Made by a program: the position numbers and the translations under genes. From Saprospiraceae bacterium (GTDB lineage: Bacteria; Bacteroidota; Bacteroidia; Chitinophagales; Saprospiraceae): 64,000 bases of DNA. Positions 18,843 through 29,061 of this stretch are shown piece after piece. Every line of letters begins with the position of its first letter. Position 1 is the first letter of the stretch. Location: NCBI GenBank assembly GCA_027008645.1, contig JALVEE010000219.1, forward strand, positions 1 through 64,000. The letters are read 5' to 3'. The notes under the pieces were generated by a model. The model worked only from the letters and a program-made list of their open reading frames with translations, was not told the DNA's origin and made no database searches.

Positions 18843-21800
18843 CTATTTGATTAAAATCATTTTCTTTGTAGCTGTATAATCTCCTGTCTCAAGTCTGTAG
18901 TACAATACTCCTGAAACATTCAAGTCAGATTTCTTGATTCTTACAGTATTCATTCCTTTCTCGAAGTCTTTTGAAATTACTTTCAATACTTTTCCTGATA
19001 GATCGTAGATACTCATTGTACCGGTTGAACTTTCAGGTAAGTTGAAACTAATGTCAGTATAAGTTGAGAATGGGTTTGGTGTATTTTGATACAACTCAAA
19101 TGTATTCTCATCTGAACCTCTGAATTGCAACTTCACGTCCATTACTTCAAGATTGCTATTGTATGCTTCTTTCTTAGTAACACTAGAGTTAATACTCATG
19201 ATATCACTCAAATTAGCATTTTTAACAGCATTGAACTTAAGTGTAAACAATGGCTCATCTGTACTTGAAATAATTTCACTATTTTTATCCCAACTCATTG
19301 TCAATTTACCATTTGTTACTCTACTTGTACCGATATTTGAATTATTAACTTCAATCAACCCTGACTCAACTCCTTCAAATTGCATTGCATTCACATCAAA
19401 ATCAACAGTGTATTGGAATCCTTCAACATTATTGAAATCACTTGCATATACAGGTACTTCAACTTGTCCGGCTTGTACATTCATATCATCAACTGACAAT
19501 ACCAACTCATCAGCACTTCTCGCTTCAAGTACATTCAATGACATATTAACATCTCCCAATTTTATTCCATAGTAGTTTACAAACATATCATCAGTTGGCT
19601 TGATTTTCAAACCTTTTGGCAACTCGTCAGTCATTGGATGTGACGGATTAGCAAATGTGTAATCTTTTGGCAAGAATATCCATGATTCTCCAATATCATC
19701 TATACTTCCAAGTATCAATTTTCTGATTTTCAATATATCTGATGCTGTGATTTTTTTATCATTATTAACATTAGCAGCAATCATCTCATAAGGATTAGCA
19801 AATTTCTTGATTCCTAACAAATGCTTTTGAATCAACACTATATCCAAAGTAGTAATTCCACCTAAATCATCACCATCTTTACTCAATGCTAAATTGTAGT
19901 TTCTATTTGAATTTACATCAAATTCAAAAGTTCCGTTTGTGCTTGTATTCTGTGGGGCTTCTTCGCTTCCTTGTAATTCAACTTTGACATTGCTGATAGC
20001 CTCATCTTCTGTAGTTGTTACCATACCTGAAACACTTACCAGACCATCAGGAGCATCACATGCATGATTGTTGTCTTGGAAGTCTATGTTTGTGATACAA
20101 TAATCTTGAGTAATAGTACCATCAGGCAATAATGCTGTAACCCACATTTCAACCGGCTCTAAATGTCCAACAGCAGGATCAACTGAATACCAACTTGGAT
20201 CAGGATTATCATTTCCACAGTAATAAGTTCTTCTTACATCAGTTGTATCAGCGCTGAATGAGTACTTCAAATCATATCCACATGGGTGAGATGACTTAGC
20301 ACAACAAACTTCTACTAACTGAGCACCAACTTCTATCATAGCCCAATCAGCTATACCATCTGTACCTGCATCCAAAGGCATCATTTCAATAACTATATGA
20401 TCTATACATCTAGGTGTAGGTTTCTTGCAGTTCTTAATTGTGAAGAATTTATCACAAACAGCTTTGTTTCCGCATTGATCCCATACAGTCCATACTATTC
20501 TGTGTTTTCCTATCGGATATGTTCCACTTGCAGAAGCAGTAGCTCCTGAGATAATAGGATTAGCAAAAGTTTTTGAGTCCACGTCGAAAGAGCCATCATC
20601 GTTATAGTCTATTCTATATCTCCACCTTAGATTATCATCAGTAGTACATCCATCATGAGCAGACATTGACAATTCGATATATCCACCTTCACATTCTGAA
20701 TCATAAGTACAAGTCTCTTTATCTTCACATGTAGTTGTAAATTCAGGTGGTGTATTTTCACTTATCATTATTACTTGATCCCAAGACCATGTATAGAATT
20801 TACCAGCTAATTCAGGATGTTTAGGATATGGATTAGGATATCTTTGACACCAATCCATTACGGTCCAATGTCTGATTACTTTGAAGCAAACTCCTTCTGC
20901 ATCAAGTCTATCATCATTGAAATGGAATACATCATCTTTGTAGTTAGCTGCTACCATCGCACAGTTATCATCATTCATTATTGGATAACCGGTCACATCA
21001 GGTCCGTATGCAGCTTCGTTAGAACACGCTGTCATATTTTTATCTCTAGGCCATATGATATTATCATCTGTGAATGGATGAGGATTAAAGAAGTGAATAG
21101 TTTGTGTACAGCTTGCTGAACCATTAGGATCTGATACTGTGAAAGTTCTAACTATTTCTCCTGTATTACATTGTGTTCTATTATCAACAAAAACATCATT
21201 CATCTCAAGATTACAGTTATCTCTTGACCAACCATCTTTGAATTTGAAATTTGTCTCAGGCTTATCACAATCCCATGTGTCTGTAGAGATTTGTCTGTAT
21301 TGAGAACCATAATTACCACTAATTGTGTGTACTTCTCTATTGTCATATCCTTGTACTACTGTACCAAATGCTTCAGCTAATCCTGCTTTGTCAAGTACAA
21401 ATGGATAAGTACACTCAACACATATACTTGGAGGACAAGTTATTTGTGGAGGAAGTTTGTCTTGAACAGTTACTTGTACCATACAGTCATTATGTCTTCC
21501 TCCTTTGTCCCAAACTCTCATTATTACGGTAACAGGATCATCTGTTATATCATCGCAACAGAAAGTAACATAGTCAAAGAAGTTATTTACATCCGTATCT
21601 ACATGACCTTCACAATCTATTTTATTATCCATTCTTCTTACTCCAAAATGATCAATAGAACAGTCATCATATGATCCGCTATCAAATGATGGAGCAAAAA
21701 TTTGAGCTTCACCATCATATGTCAATGATACTGTAGTAAATTGTTGACAAACAGCAACCGGCGGTGTGTTGTCTTCAACAGTAACAGTCCATTCACACTC

Positions 21801-23150
21801 AGTCTTGTTTCCGCAATTATCGTAAGCAGTATAAGTAACAGTATTAACACCAAGAGGTAAATCTCTTGATACAGTGTGTTTTGTTTCATTTGTATCGGCA
21901 AACATCACAGGATGTCCCAAATCATTCATTACTGCAATAGTCCACACAGTGTGTTCATGACACTCGTCAGTAATGGTAGGAACAGGGAATGTATATCTTG
22001 CACCACAATCCAATGCACCTGCACTTGTAGGATCAAAATTACCTACTGTATTTGTTGTGATTGTTTCATTTTCCGGACAAACTATAACAGGAGGTATCGT
22101 ATCAACCACCTCTATTGTTTGGAAATTTGGGAAAGTGAATAACCATGGATAATTACAAGTTTGTTCAGTTACTGACCAAGTTCTAAGTACTTTCTCAATA
22201 CATGTTGGACAAGTATTAATAGTTACATCTATATATGTTGCGGCAACCTTACAAGCAAAATTACAATTATTATCTAAAACAACTGTATCTGTTGCATCAT
22301 GCTGTGCCTTTTCAAAATCAGTTGGAAAATTATCCGGATATACCAAGTAAGGCCAACCTGTCTTGTTTGGGTCAAAATCTCCATTTGTGTCTTTGTAAGA
22401 ATCAGCATCCTTACAAGAAATAGCAGTACCGTGAGCTTGTACCAAATCTTTTGGCCATTTTACCATAGCACCTAACTCCAATTGAGTTAATCCGGTAACT
22501 CTAATAACAATACTACATGTATCGGACTGATTTCCTGATTCATCTATTGCTATAAAGCTTCTGTCTATTATTCTATTTACTAAAGGATCTACAGTAGGAT
22601 CTGAACAATCATTGTCCCAAATCTTATCATCTATCTTTACTATATTAAGCTTATTATCAGGAGTACAGTTATCTGCAACTACCGGAGTATAAACTTCTTG
22701 ATCGTAGCATTTGATATCAATAGTATCAGTAGGGCATGTAAATACAGGAGGCATTTTATCCGCAACATCAAAAGTTAACATCGCTGAATTCAATACATTG
22801 TGTGCTGCATCATGAGCTTCTATCATCAACATATACGGCCCACCAATAAATGTATTATCCAAGACAGCATTTTCTGTCATCGGAATAAGTACGGTTGAAC
22901 CATCCGCGCTTCTTACTTCAAATTCATAGTGGTCAGCAACGGCGCATTTTGCTCCGTCATCTGTCAGGAACATATTCTCCATAAGCATAGCATCGCAATT
23001 GTCATCGCTTAGTATCACATGAACGTGATCTTCAGCGTTCAATTGGCATTGTGCATTCAGCTGTGTGACACTGAAAGAAGTGAACAAAAAGGCTACTATC
23101 ATCAGCCAGTTTTTCACTGTTTTAGTTTTTGTAAAATTCGTTTTCTTCAT
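18843..23150 (-). CDS. Giant Cys-rich T9SS type A sorting domain protein with CarboxypepD_reg-like, dockerin-like and cohesin-like modules
   Basis: Signal peptide; repeated VEDNTPPVAVCQ / DKLPPQITCPP HYR-like blocks; ITTLDIVLIQKHLLGI...NNDKKITASDILKIRKLILG; QVEVPVYASDFNNVEGFQYTVDFD; C-terminal ELYQNTPNPF...GVLYYRLETGDYTATKKMILIK. Confidence 0.85.
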   Translation of the reverse strand: MKKTNFTKTKTVKNWLMIVAFLFTSFSVTQLNAQCQLNAEDHVHVILSDDNCDAMLMENMFLTDDGAKCAVADHYEFEVRSADGSTVLIPMTENAVLDNTFIGGPYMLMIEAHDAAHNVLNSAMLTFDVADKMPPVFTCPTDTIDIKCYDQEVYTPVVADNCTPDNKLNIVKIDDKIWDNDCSDPTVDPLVNRIIDRSFIAIDESGNQSDTCSIVIRVTGLTQLELGAMVKWPKDLVQAHGTAISCKDADSYKDTNGDFDPNKTGWPYLVYPDNFPTDFEKAQHDATDTVVLDNNCNFACKVAATYIDVTINTCPTCIEKVLRTWSVTEQTCNYPWLFTFPNFQTIEVVDTIPPVIVCPENETITTNTVGNFDPTSAGALDCGARYTFPVPTITDECHEHTVWTIAVMNDLGHPVMFADTNETKHTVSRDLPLGVNTVTYTAYDNCGNKTECEWTVTVEDNTPPVAVCQQFTTVSLTYDGEAQIFAPSFDSGSYDDCSIDHFGVRRMDNKIDCEGHVDTDVNNFFDYVTFCCDDITDDPVTVIMRVWDKGGRHNDCMVQVTVQDKLPPQITCPPSICVECTYPFVLDKAGLAEAFGTVVQGYDNREVHTISGNYGSQYRQISTDTWDCDKPETNFKFKDGWSRDNCNLEMNDVFVDNRTQCNTGEIVRTFTVSDPNGSASCTQTIHFFNPHPFTDDNIIWPRDKNMTACSNEAAYGPDVTGYPIMNDDNCAMVAANYKDDVFHFNDDRLDAEGVCFKVIRHWTVMDWCQRYPNPYPKHPELAGKFYTWSWDQVIMISENTPPEFTTTCEDKETCTYDSECEGGYIELSMSAHDGCTTDDNLRWRYRIDYNDDGSFDVDSKTFANPIISGATASASGTYPIGKHRIVWTVWDQCGNKAVCDKFFTIKNCKKPTPRCIDHIVIEMMPLDAGTDGIADWAMIEVGAQLVEVCCAKSSHPCGYDLKYSFSADTTDVRRTYYCGNDNPDPSWYSVDPAVGHLEPVEMWVTALLPDGTITQDYCITNIDFQDNNHACDAPDGLVSVSGMVTTTEDEAISNVKVELQGSEEAPQNTSTNGTFEFDVNSNRNYNLALSKDGDDLGGITTLDIVLIQKHLLGIKKFANPYEMIAANVNNDKKITASDILKIRKLILGSIDDIGESWIFLPKDYTFANPSHPMTDELPKGLKIKPTDDMFVNYYGIKLGDVNMSLNVLEARSADELVLSVDDMNVQAGQVEVPVYASDFNNVEGFQYTVDFDVNAMQFEGVESGLIEVNNSNIGTSRVTNGKLTMSWDKNSEIISSTDEPLFTLKFNAVKNANLSDIMSINSSVTKKEAYNSNLEVMDVKLQFRGSDENTFELYQNTPNPFSTYTDISFNLPESSTGTMSIYDLSGKVLKVISKDFEKGMNTVRIKKSDLNVSGVLYYRLETGDYTATKKMILIK

Positions 23151-23971
23151 GAGAACCATTGTTTTAAGTTAAAAAATACTGTTTATAGGGATGCCACATC
23201 ACCAATGACAATTGGTACATCTATCCCAAACAAATCAATTAATTTTTTGAGTTAATAAAATAAATCCGAGCAATGGCAAACCATCGCTTATACTATTATC
23301 ATACTACATCCCAATCAAAGGAATCTTTAAGGTTGGCTGCGTTGAACAATATGCCCTCACATAGATAATCCATATTTCCCGCTGTACATCAGGAAAGTGA
23401 AACCCTAAGCTATAAACAAATCAAGGCCGTCGCCAATCAAAGTCTATTAACCTAACATAATACCCAATAAATCATCTACGCTCTGCACACACCCTTCAAC
23501 ACAAATATGTAGTTTTCTTAGTTTGCAATTCTATATGCCGGACACATTCCATACATCAAATCAAATTGATGCAAGCAGCCGGCTTATATCAAACAGATAG
23601 TATATGTTTTTTAATAAAAATTTATCAAATCGTAAATAAAAATACTATTGATAAATCTTATCTATAAAAACTATTAAATACTATTACAAATTTGATATAA
23701 CAATATCTCATTATCATTAAATCACACAGGTTGGAATAATTGGCCTAAAATACAAATCGAATTAATCTTCTCAGTTATCAATTCAAATATTTTTTCCAAT
23801 AATGTATAGTTTTCTTATTATCACATTGCAAATATATAACTAATAATCATATGTGAGTAGAAAAGATATGCGGTATATTTTAGATTAATACATTTCGCTA
23901 TTTATATTATATTGTGATACAGGGTTATATAAAATATATTTTTTTATAATTTATAGGAAATTTATAAAAAA

Positions 23972-24772
23972 TTAATTTTTATGATAAACTAAAAGAGGGA
24001 TAGATGAGTTCAATGCCAATTTTTTTGTTAAACTTTTGTGAAATAATTTATCCCAAAATTTCCTGTGCTTTGTTGCCATTATCAATACATCTATATTCTT
24101 GTCTTCTATACACTTATTTATACCTTTAATAAAAGAGTTTGACTTAATAGTATTTATTGTAAAGTTGAGGTTTTCTATTTCAGAGATTTCCGAAAATTCT
24201 TCTTTCACAATACCGGAGTTAGAGATATACACAAAATGTAAAGTTGATTTATTTCTTTTGGCAAAATCTACAGCGCTCTTCAAAATATCTTTTTCCAATT
24301 TTTCAAGATGAAAAGCATAAAGTATATTTTTTATAGGTCTAAAGCTTGTGTTTCCCGGAATCAAGAACACCGGACATTTAGCCTTAGAAGCCACACCTGT
24401 TGAAATTCCTCCAAAGAACTTATTGATAATATTATTTGACCCGGTGGAACCCATAACAATAAGATCATAATCTCCTGAAACTTTAACAATAGTCTCAACC
24501 GTGAAACCTATTTCCAATAAATTATCAATTTCCAAATTATAATCTTCAGCTATACTTGAAATTGAGGACAGCAGGTTTTGCATATTCTCTTTCTTCACTT
24601 CTTGCATTCCCAGTGAAGCATCTACAATCTCATGTTGTGCAGGGTCAAATGAGGGTTGATAAACATGCAGAATAGTAAAAACCGTATCTGTATTCTTATA
24701 AAGGTTCAAAGCATAAACTATTGCATTCTTTGACACAGTAGAAAAATCTGTTGGAATTAATACTTTTCGCAT
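23972..24772 (-). CDS. Universal stress protein, tandem UspA-like domains
   Basis: MRKVLIPTDFSTVSKNAIVYALNLY; DLIVMGSTGSN; second domain DVLIMATKHRKFWDKLFHKSLTKKLALNSSIPLLVY. Confidence 0.88.
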   Translation of the reverse strand: MRKVLIPTDFSTVSKNAIVYALNLYKNTDTVFTILHVYQPSFDPAQHEIVDASLGMQEVKKENMQNLLSSISSIAEDYNLEIDNLLEIGFTVETIVKVSGDYDLIVMGSTGSNNIINKFFGGISTGVASKAKCPVFLIPGNTSFRPIKNILYAFHLEKLEKDILKSAVDFAKRNKSTLHFVYISNSGIVKEEFSEISEIENLNFTINTIKSNSFIKGINKCIEDKNIDVLIMATKHRKFWDKLFHKSLTKKLALNSSIPLLVYHKN

Positions 24773-25029
24773 GGTTTATTTTTTAATCCTTAAGAATATC
24801 TTCACCCAAAAAACTTTTAAAAGATAATTTCTGAATTCAAATCTATAAAAAAAATAAGATTTTAACTATTATTACAGCATAAATATAAAAAAATATTTTT
24901 TTTGGCATACATTTATAGAAATATTTCGTTGTATCTAGGTGTAGCTATTAATTTGTTTTAATGGCATGTTTTTTATGTTTGTATAATCAGAATTAACTAT
25001 TTTATAAATCCTAAAAGTATTTGTGTATT

Positions 25030-28000
25030 ATGAGAAAAATCTTACCCGTATTTTTTATTCTATTTGTTATCAATCTTTCAGCTCAAAATTTTTGGAGAGT
25101 TGTTGATGAGAGTTCTATTATCTTGGATAGAGATGCAGAGAGAGGAGTTATTCCTATTGACTACTCAAGCTATCATTTGGATATGAAAGCATTAGTGAAT
25201 TATCTAAAAAAAGCCCCTATACAGTTTAACAAGGAACACAAGTCAATTCCTGTCTATATTCCCATGCCTGATGGTAGCAATATGCTCTTTGATGTTGTGA
25301 AATCTCCTGTAATGATGAGCAAGTTAGCCCAAAAATTCCCAAATATTTCTTCCTACAAGGGAATAGCGCGCGATGATAAAAAAATAAATATCAGATTTAA
25401 TATTGGTTCAAAAGGATTTTTTGCTTCAATTTACAATAAGAAAGGAAATATCTATATCGATCCTTATGCAAGTGGCGTCAAGGACTACTATATAAGTTAT
25501 TATACCTACAATTACAAAGTTGATATAAGTGATATCAATCTAAGCTGTGGACTTGATTCTGATGATGTGATTTTTGATAAAAGTACAAATCTAAACGAAA
25601 TAAATTTTCCCGATGAACTCTTGGATTTCAGAGATGCTTCTGCTTGTGACTCGGTAAAACAATACAATTATAGACTTGCTTTGGCGTGTACGGGCGAATG
25701 GGGACAAAAACATGGAGGCACCAAGGAAGCAGCATTGTCAGATATGATCACTTCAGTCAATAGAATCAATCAGATATATGAAAACGAATTTGCTATTCAC
25801 CTCAATCTTATAGATGACAATGACAAATTGATATGGCTTGACCCGGATAATGATCCTTATAAGAATCCAACTATTGGAGGGGCTTTATTGGGCGAAAATT
25901 TTGATGCCATCAATAATACTATAAGCATGAAATCTTACGACATCGGTCATGTTTTTACCAATCGTTGTCAAGATGTTGGAGGTATTGCCAGGCTTGCAGC
26001 AGTATGCCAGACATATAAAGCTATGGGAGTAACTTGTCACTATTCCGATGATCTGAATTATATTGTCACCAATGTCACCTGTCATGAAATGGGACATCAA
26101 TTTAGCGCTAACCACACATTTAACAATTGTAGTGGAAACGAATCATTAGGTTCAGGGTTTGAACCGGGGGGTGGTACTACTATAATGGCATATTGTGGAC
26201 TTTGCGGTCCCAATGATGTTGATTACAAATGCCTTGAAACATTTCATTCGTATTCTATTCAGCAAGTAAAATATTATTCCAGAGAGGGCGGTGGTAGAAA
26301 ATGTGCAGAAAAAATATCCTCTGATAACACAGCTCCGGAGGTCAGCATAGATTATGACAACGGCTTTTATATACCAATACAGACGCCATTTGTTCTTAAA
26401 GGTAGTGCATATGATTGTGACGGAGATGATTTGGTATATTCATGGGAGGAAATAGACGCAGGTCCTCAATCAGATATTGGTCATCCGGAGGGTAATGCCC
26501 CTATTTTTACTGTTAGAGAGGTCTCTGACAACCCGGTAAGATATTTTCCTAATTTATACGATCTATTGTACAATCGAAGCAATAATTCTGAATTATTACC
26601 AACGTATGAAAGAGATCTCAAATTTAGATTTATAGCCAGAGATAATCACGAAGTTGCAGGTGGTACGGATTGGGTAGATATGAGTTTTAAAGCTGATTCC
26701 GGTTCAGGTCCTTTTTTAGTACGTTACCCAAACAATTTTTTAAAATTTAGAACAGGTGATTCTCTTAGAGTAAAATGGGATGTTGCAAATACCGACAACG
26801 ACAAAGTCAATTGTCAAAATGTAGATATTCTACTATCTGTGGACAAGGGTTATACTTATCCATACACTTTGAAATACAAAACGGCAAATGACGGAGAAGA
26901 ATTGGTCTATATGCCTGATACTATCACATCAAATGCCAGAATAATGGTAAAAGCATCCAACAATATATTCTTAGATGTCTGCAATTACAATTTAAAAATC
27001 AGGGAAAGGGAAGATACAAACTTCTTGTTTGATTTGGACGAAATTTCAGGTAGATTATGCTTGCCTTATTCAGTCAATTCCAAGATTTCCACAAGGGGGT
27101 TCAATGGTTATGAAGATTCCATTAAGTTCAAAGTAATAGGATTGCCTGAAAATGCGGAATACAAAATCACTCCGGAAATAATTAAGACAGGAGAAACCGC
27201 AAATATTGAATTCAATTTTGATAATGTCCAAAAAGACAGTTATTCAGAGGTATATGTACTCGGAATATCCACTAAGGGAGATACGGTCATAAGACCGATT
27301 ACTTGGGATATCTATTCCAATTATTATAAAGATATTAATGTTATTAGTCCGGAAGTCGGTAGTACCGGTCAAGCTCAAAATCCTGTTTTCAAATGGGAAA
27401 AAGATGTTGCATACGATTATGTAAACCTATATGTTTCTTCAGACCCCTCATTTCCTGAAGAAAAGACTTTTGTTCGCAACTATATTACTGATACATTTTA
27501 TCAACCGACAGAACTATTGGAATATTCCACTTTGTATTATTGGAAGCTAGAGTATGGAAATCCCTGTGGTACTGTAAGCCCTGACACACTCTATACTTTC
27601 TCTACTTTTGCAACGGATTGTAAAGACTACGTAGCAAATCTTACAGGAAAAGCACAAGATATAAAATCATCAGTAGTATTGCGTGATACGATAATCATTG
27701 AAGAAGATATTACTATAACCGATGTAAATGTAAAATTATCAGGAAGTCATACCAGATTCAGGGAAATATCAGCTTCATTAATTGCACCAAGTAATGATAC
27801 GATTCTATTGTTTAGACCCAGACCTTTCAATTATCAAGGTCCTTTCAATATGGCATTTGACGATCAAGCGTATTACAAGCTCAAATCTCCACCTAAGGGT
27901 ACCTTTAAACCTGACTCTCCTCTTTCAGTACTGATTGGTAAAAGTGGAAAGGGACCATGGACGCTTTTGATATCGGACAATAAGTATCAACAAAGTGGTA

Positions 28001-28638
28001 CTTTAAAAAAATTCGCATTAAATATCTGTGCTAAAATTGAATTGATAAATCCGGTTTTGGTAAACAATAATTTACTTAAAATTCCTTATAACAAACTTTG
28101 GACTATAACTTCTGATTACCTTAAAGCTACAGATGCCAATAATTCTGCAAGTGAATTGATATTTACCGTCGTAAAGACACCTTTGTTGTGTTCAATGTAT
28201 ATTGGCAACACCCAACTGTTTGTCGGGGACAGATTTACTCAAAAAGATATTGACAATGGTTTAATATCCGTGTTGTATCCGGGAGATGAAAAGGTTTTTG
28301 ATAAATTCTATTTTACGGTGATAGACGGTGTAGGTGGAGCGATTGGAATTACAGCATTCAATTTAGAGAGCGATTATAAGGTTAAAATTGATGAATCATT
28401 TGCAAATAAAATTCAATTATTTCCAAATCCGGCATCTAACTTTGTAAATATCAATATTGATCAAACCGGAACCTTTGATTTTGAAATTTTCAACTTAAAC
28501 GGACAAAAATTAGTATCAAAAAATATAAAGGGTGGATTCAGCTCTGTTGATTTAACAAAATTCAACGACGGTATTTACATTATAAAAATTCACAATAATC
28601 AATACAACTATGTAGGAAAAATCGTAAAACAGAGATAA
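25030..28638 (+). CDS. Secreted reprolysin-like zinc metalloprotease with P-domain-like region and T9SS sorting domain
   Basis: HEMGHQFSANHTF (HExxHxxxxxH); Fn3-like region; P-domain-like NVKLSGSHTRFREISASLIAPSNDTILLF; C-terminal LFPNPASNFVNINI...NGIYIIKI-type domain; start at ATG 25030. Confidence 0.88.
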   Translation: MRKILPVFFILFVINLSAQNFWRVVDESSIILDRDAERGVIPIDYSSYHLDMKALVNYLKKAPIQFNKEHKSIPVYIPMPDGSNMLFDVVKSPVMMSKLAQKFPNISSYKGIARDDKKINIRFNIGSKGFFASIYNKKGNIYIDPYASGVKDYYISYYTYNYKVDISDINLSCGLDSDDVIFDKSTNLNEINFPDELLDFRDASACDSVKQYNYRLALACTGEWGQKHGGTKEAALSDMITSVNRINQIYENEFAIHLNLIDDNDKLIWLDPDNDPYKNPTIGGALLGENFDAINNTISMKSYDIGHVFTNRCQDVGGIARLAAVCQTYKAMGVTCHYSDDLNYIVTNVTCHEMGHQFSANHTFNNCSGNESLGSGFEPGGGTTIMAYCGLCGPNDVDYKCLETFHSYSIQQVKYYSREGGGRKCAEKISSDNTAPEVSIDYDNGFYIPIQTPFVLKGSAYDCDGDDLVYSWEEIDAGPQSDIGHPEGNAPIFTVREVSDNPVRYFPNLYDLLYNRSNNSELLPTYERDLKFRFIARDNHEVAGGTDWVDMSFKADSGSGPFLVRYPNNFLKFRTGDSLRVKWDVANTDNDKVNCQNVDILLSVDKGYTYPYTLKYKTANDGEELVYMPDTITSNARIMVKASNNIFLDVCNYNLKIREREDTNFLFDLDEISGRLCLPYSVNSKISTRGFNGYEDSIKFKVIGLPENAEYKITPEIIKTGETANIEFNFDNVQKDSYSEVYVLGISTKGDTVIRPITWDIYSNYYKDINVISPEVGSTGQAQNPVFKWEKDVAYDYVNLYVSSDPSFPEEKTFVRNYITDTFYQPTELLEYSTLYYWKLEYGNPCGTVSPDTLYTFSTFATDCKDYVANLTGKAQDIKSSVVLRDTIIIEEDITITDVNVKLSGSHTRFREISASLIAPSNDTILLFRPRPFNYQGPFNMAFDDQAYYKLKSPPKGTFKPDSPLSVLIGKSGKGPWTLLISDNKYQQSGTLKKFALNICAKIELINPVLVNNNLLKIPYNKLWTITSDYLKATDANNSASELIFTVVKTPLLCSMYIGNTQLFVGDRFTQKDIDNGLISVLYPGDEKVFDKFYFTVIDGVGGAIGITAFNLESDYKVKIDESFANKIQLFPNPASNFVNINIDQTGTFDFEIFNLNGQKLVSKNIKGGFSSVDLTKFNDGIYIIKIHNNQYNYVGKIVKQR

Positions 28639-28643
28639 TCCAA

Positions 28644-28749
28644 ATGTAACTACTCAGGTCAAATATTTAGTGAAATCGAAATATAATACGTTGAATTATT
28701 ATGCTTTCATCTAGATAATCTATGAATTATACCACCTGGGTAGTTACAT
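28644..28749. repeat. Inverted-repeat-bounded element, MITE-like
   Basis: atgtaactactcaggt ... acctgggtagttacat (15/16 complementary) enclosing 74 bp. Confidence 0.65.
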
Positions 28750-28786
28750 CCAAATTTTAAAACTTTGTTACAGTAAAACCAAATGG

Positions 28787-29032
28787 GCGCATTTCATTTT
28801 TTCAATAGGCAAGTACGCTAAAGCGCACTCTACTCGTAATTTATGTTACTCCTATAACCCCTAACTGAAGTTAGGGGCTATTCTTATGCTTCAAAGCATA
28901 TAATTTTCAGCATAGCCGTAGCTATGGTGGAAATTATTAATGCAGTTATCGGCAAAAAGAACGAATACTTGGCCTGAAAGAGTATGCTTGACTTGACACT
29001 AGGGGTTGCAACTTCCTCCCTTGTAAGGGAGG
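28787..29032. repeat. Hairpin-rich intergenic element with outer gcgcatttcattttttc motif
   Basis: Perfect short-loop hairpins CCCCTAACT-GA-AGTTAGGGG (28858-28877), TATGCTT-CA-AAGCATA (28885-28900), CATAGC-CGTA-GCTATG (28911-28926), CCTCCCTT-GT-AAGGGAGG (29015-29032). Confidence 0.75.
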
Positions 29033-29061
29033 ATTGAGCTGGGTTCTAACATCAGCATATT

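Noticed and set aside
19153-19572. 139-aa plus-strand ORF, plus others at 20817-22423
   Set aside because: Antisense to the 1438-aa T9SS protein, which has full domain support; Ser/Leu/Ile-rich shadow translation.
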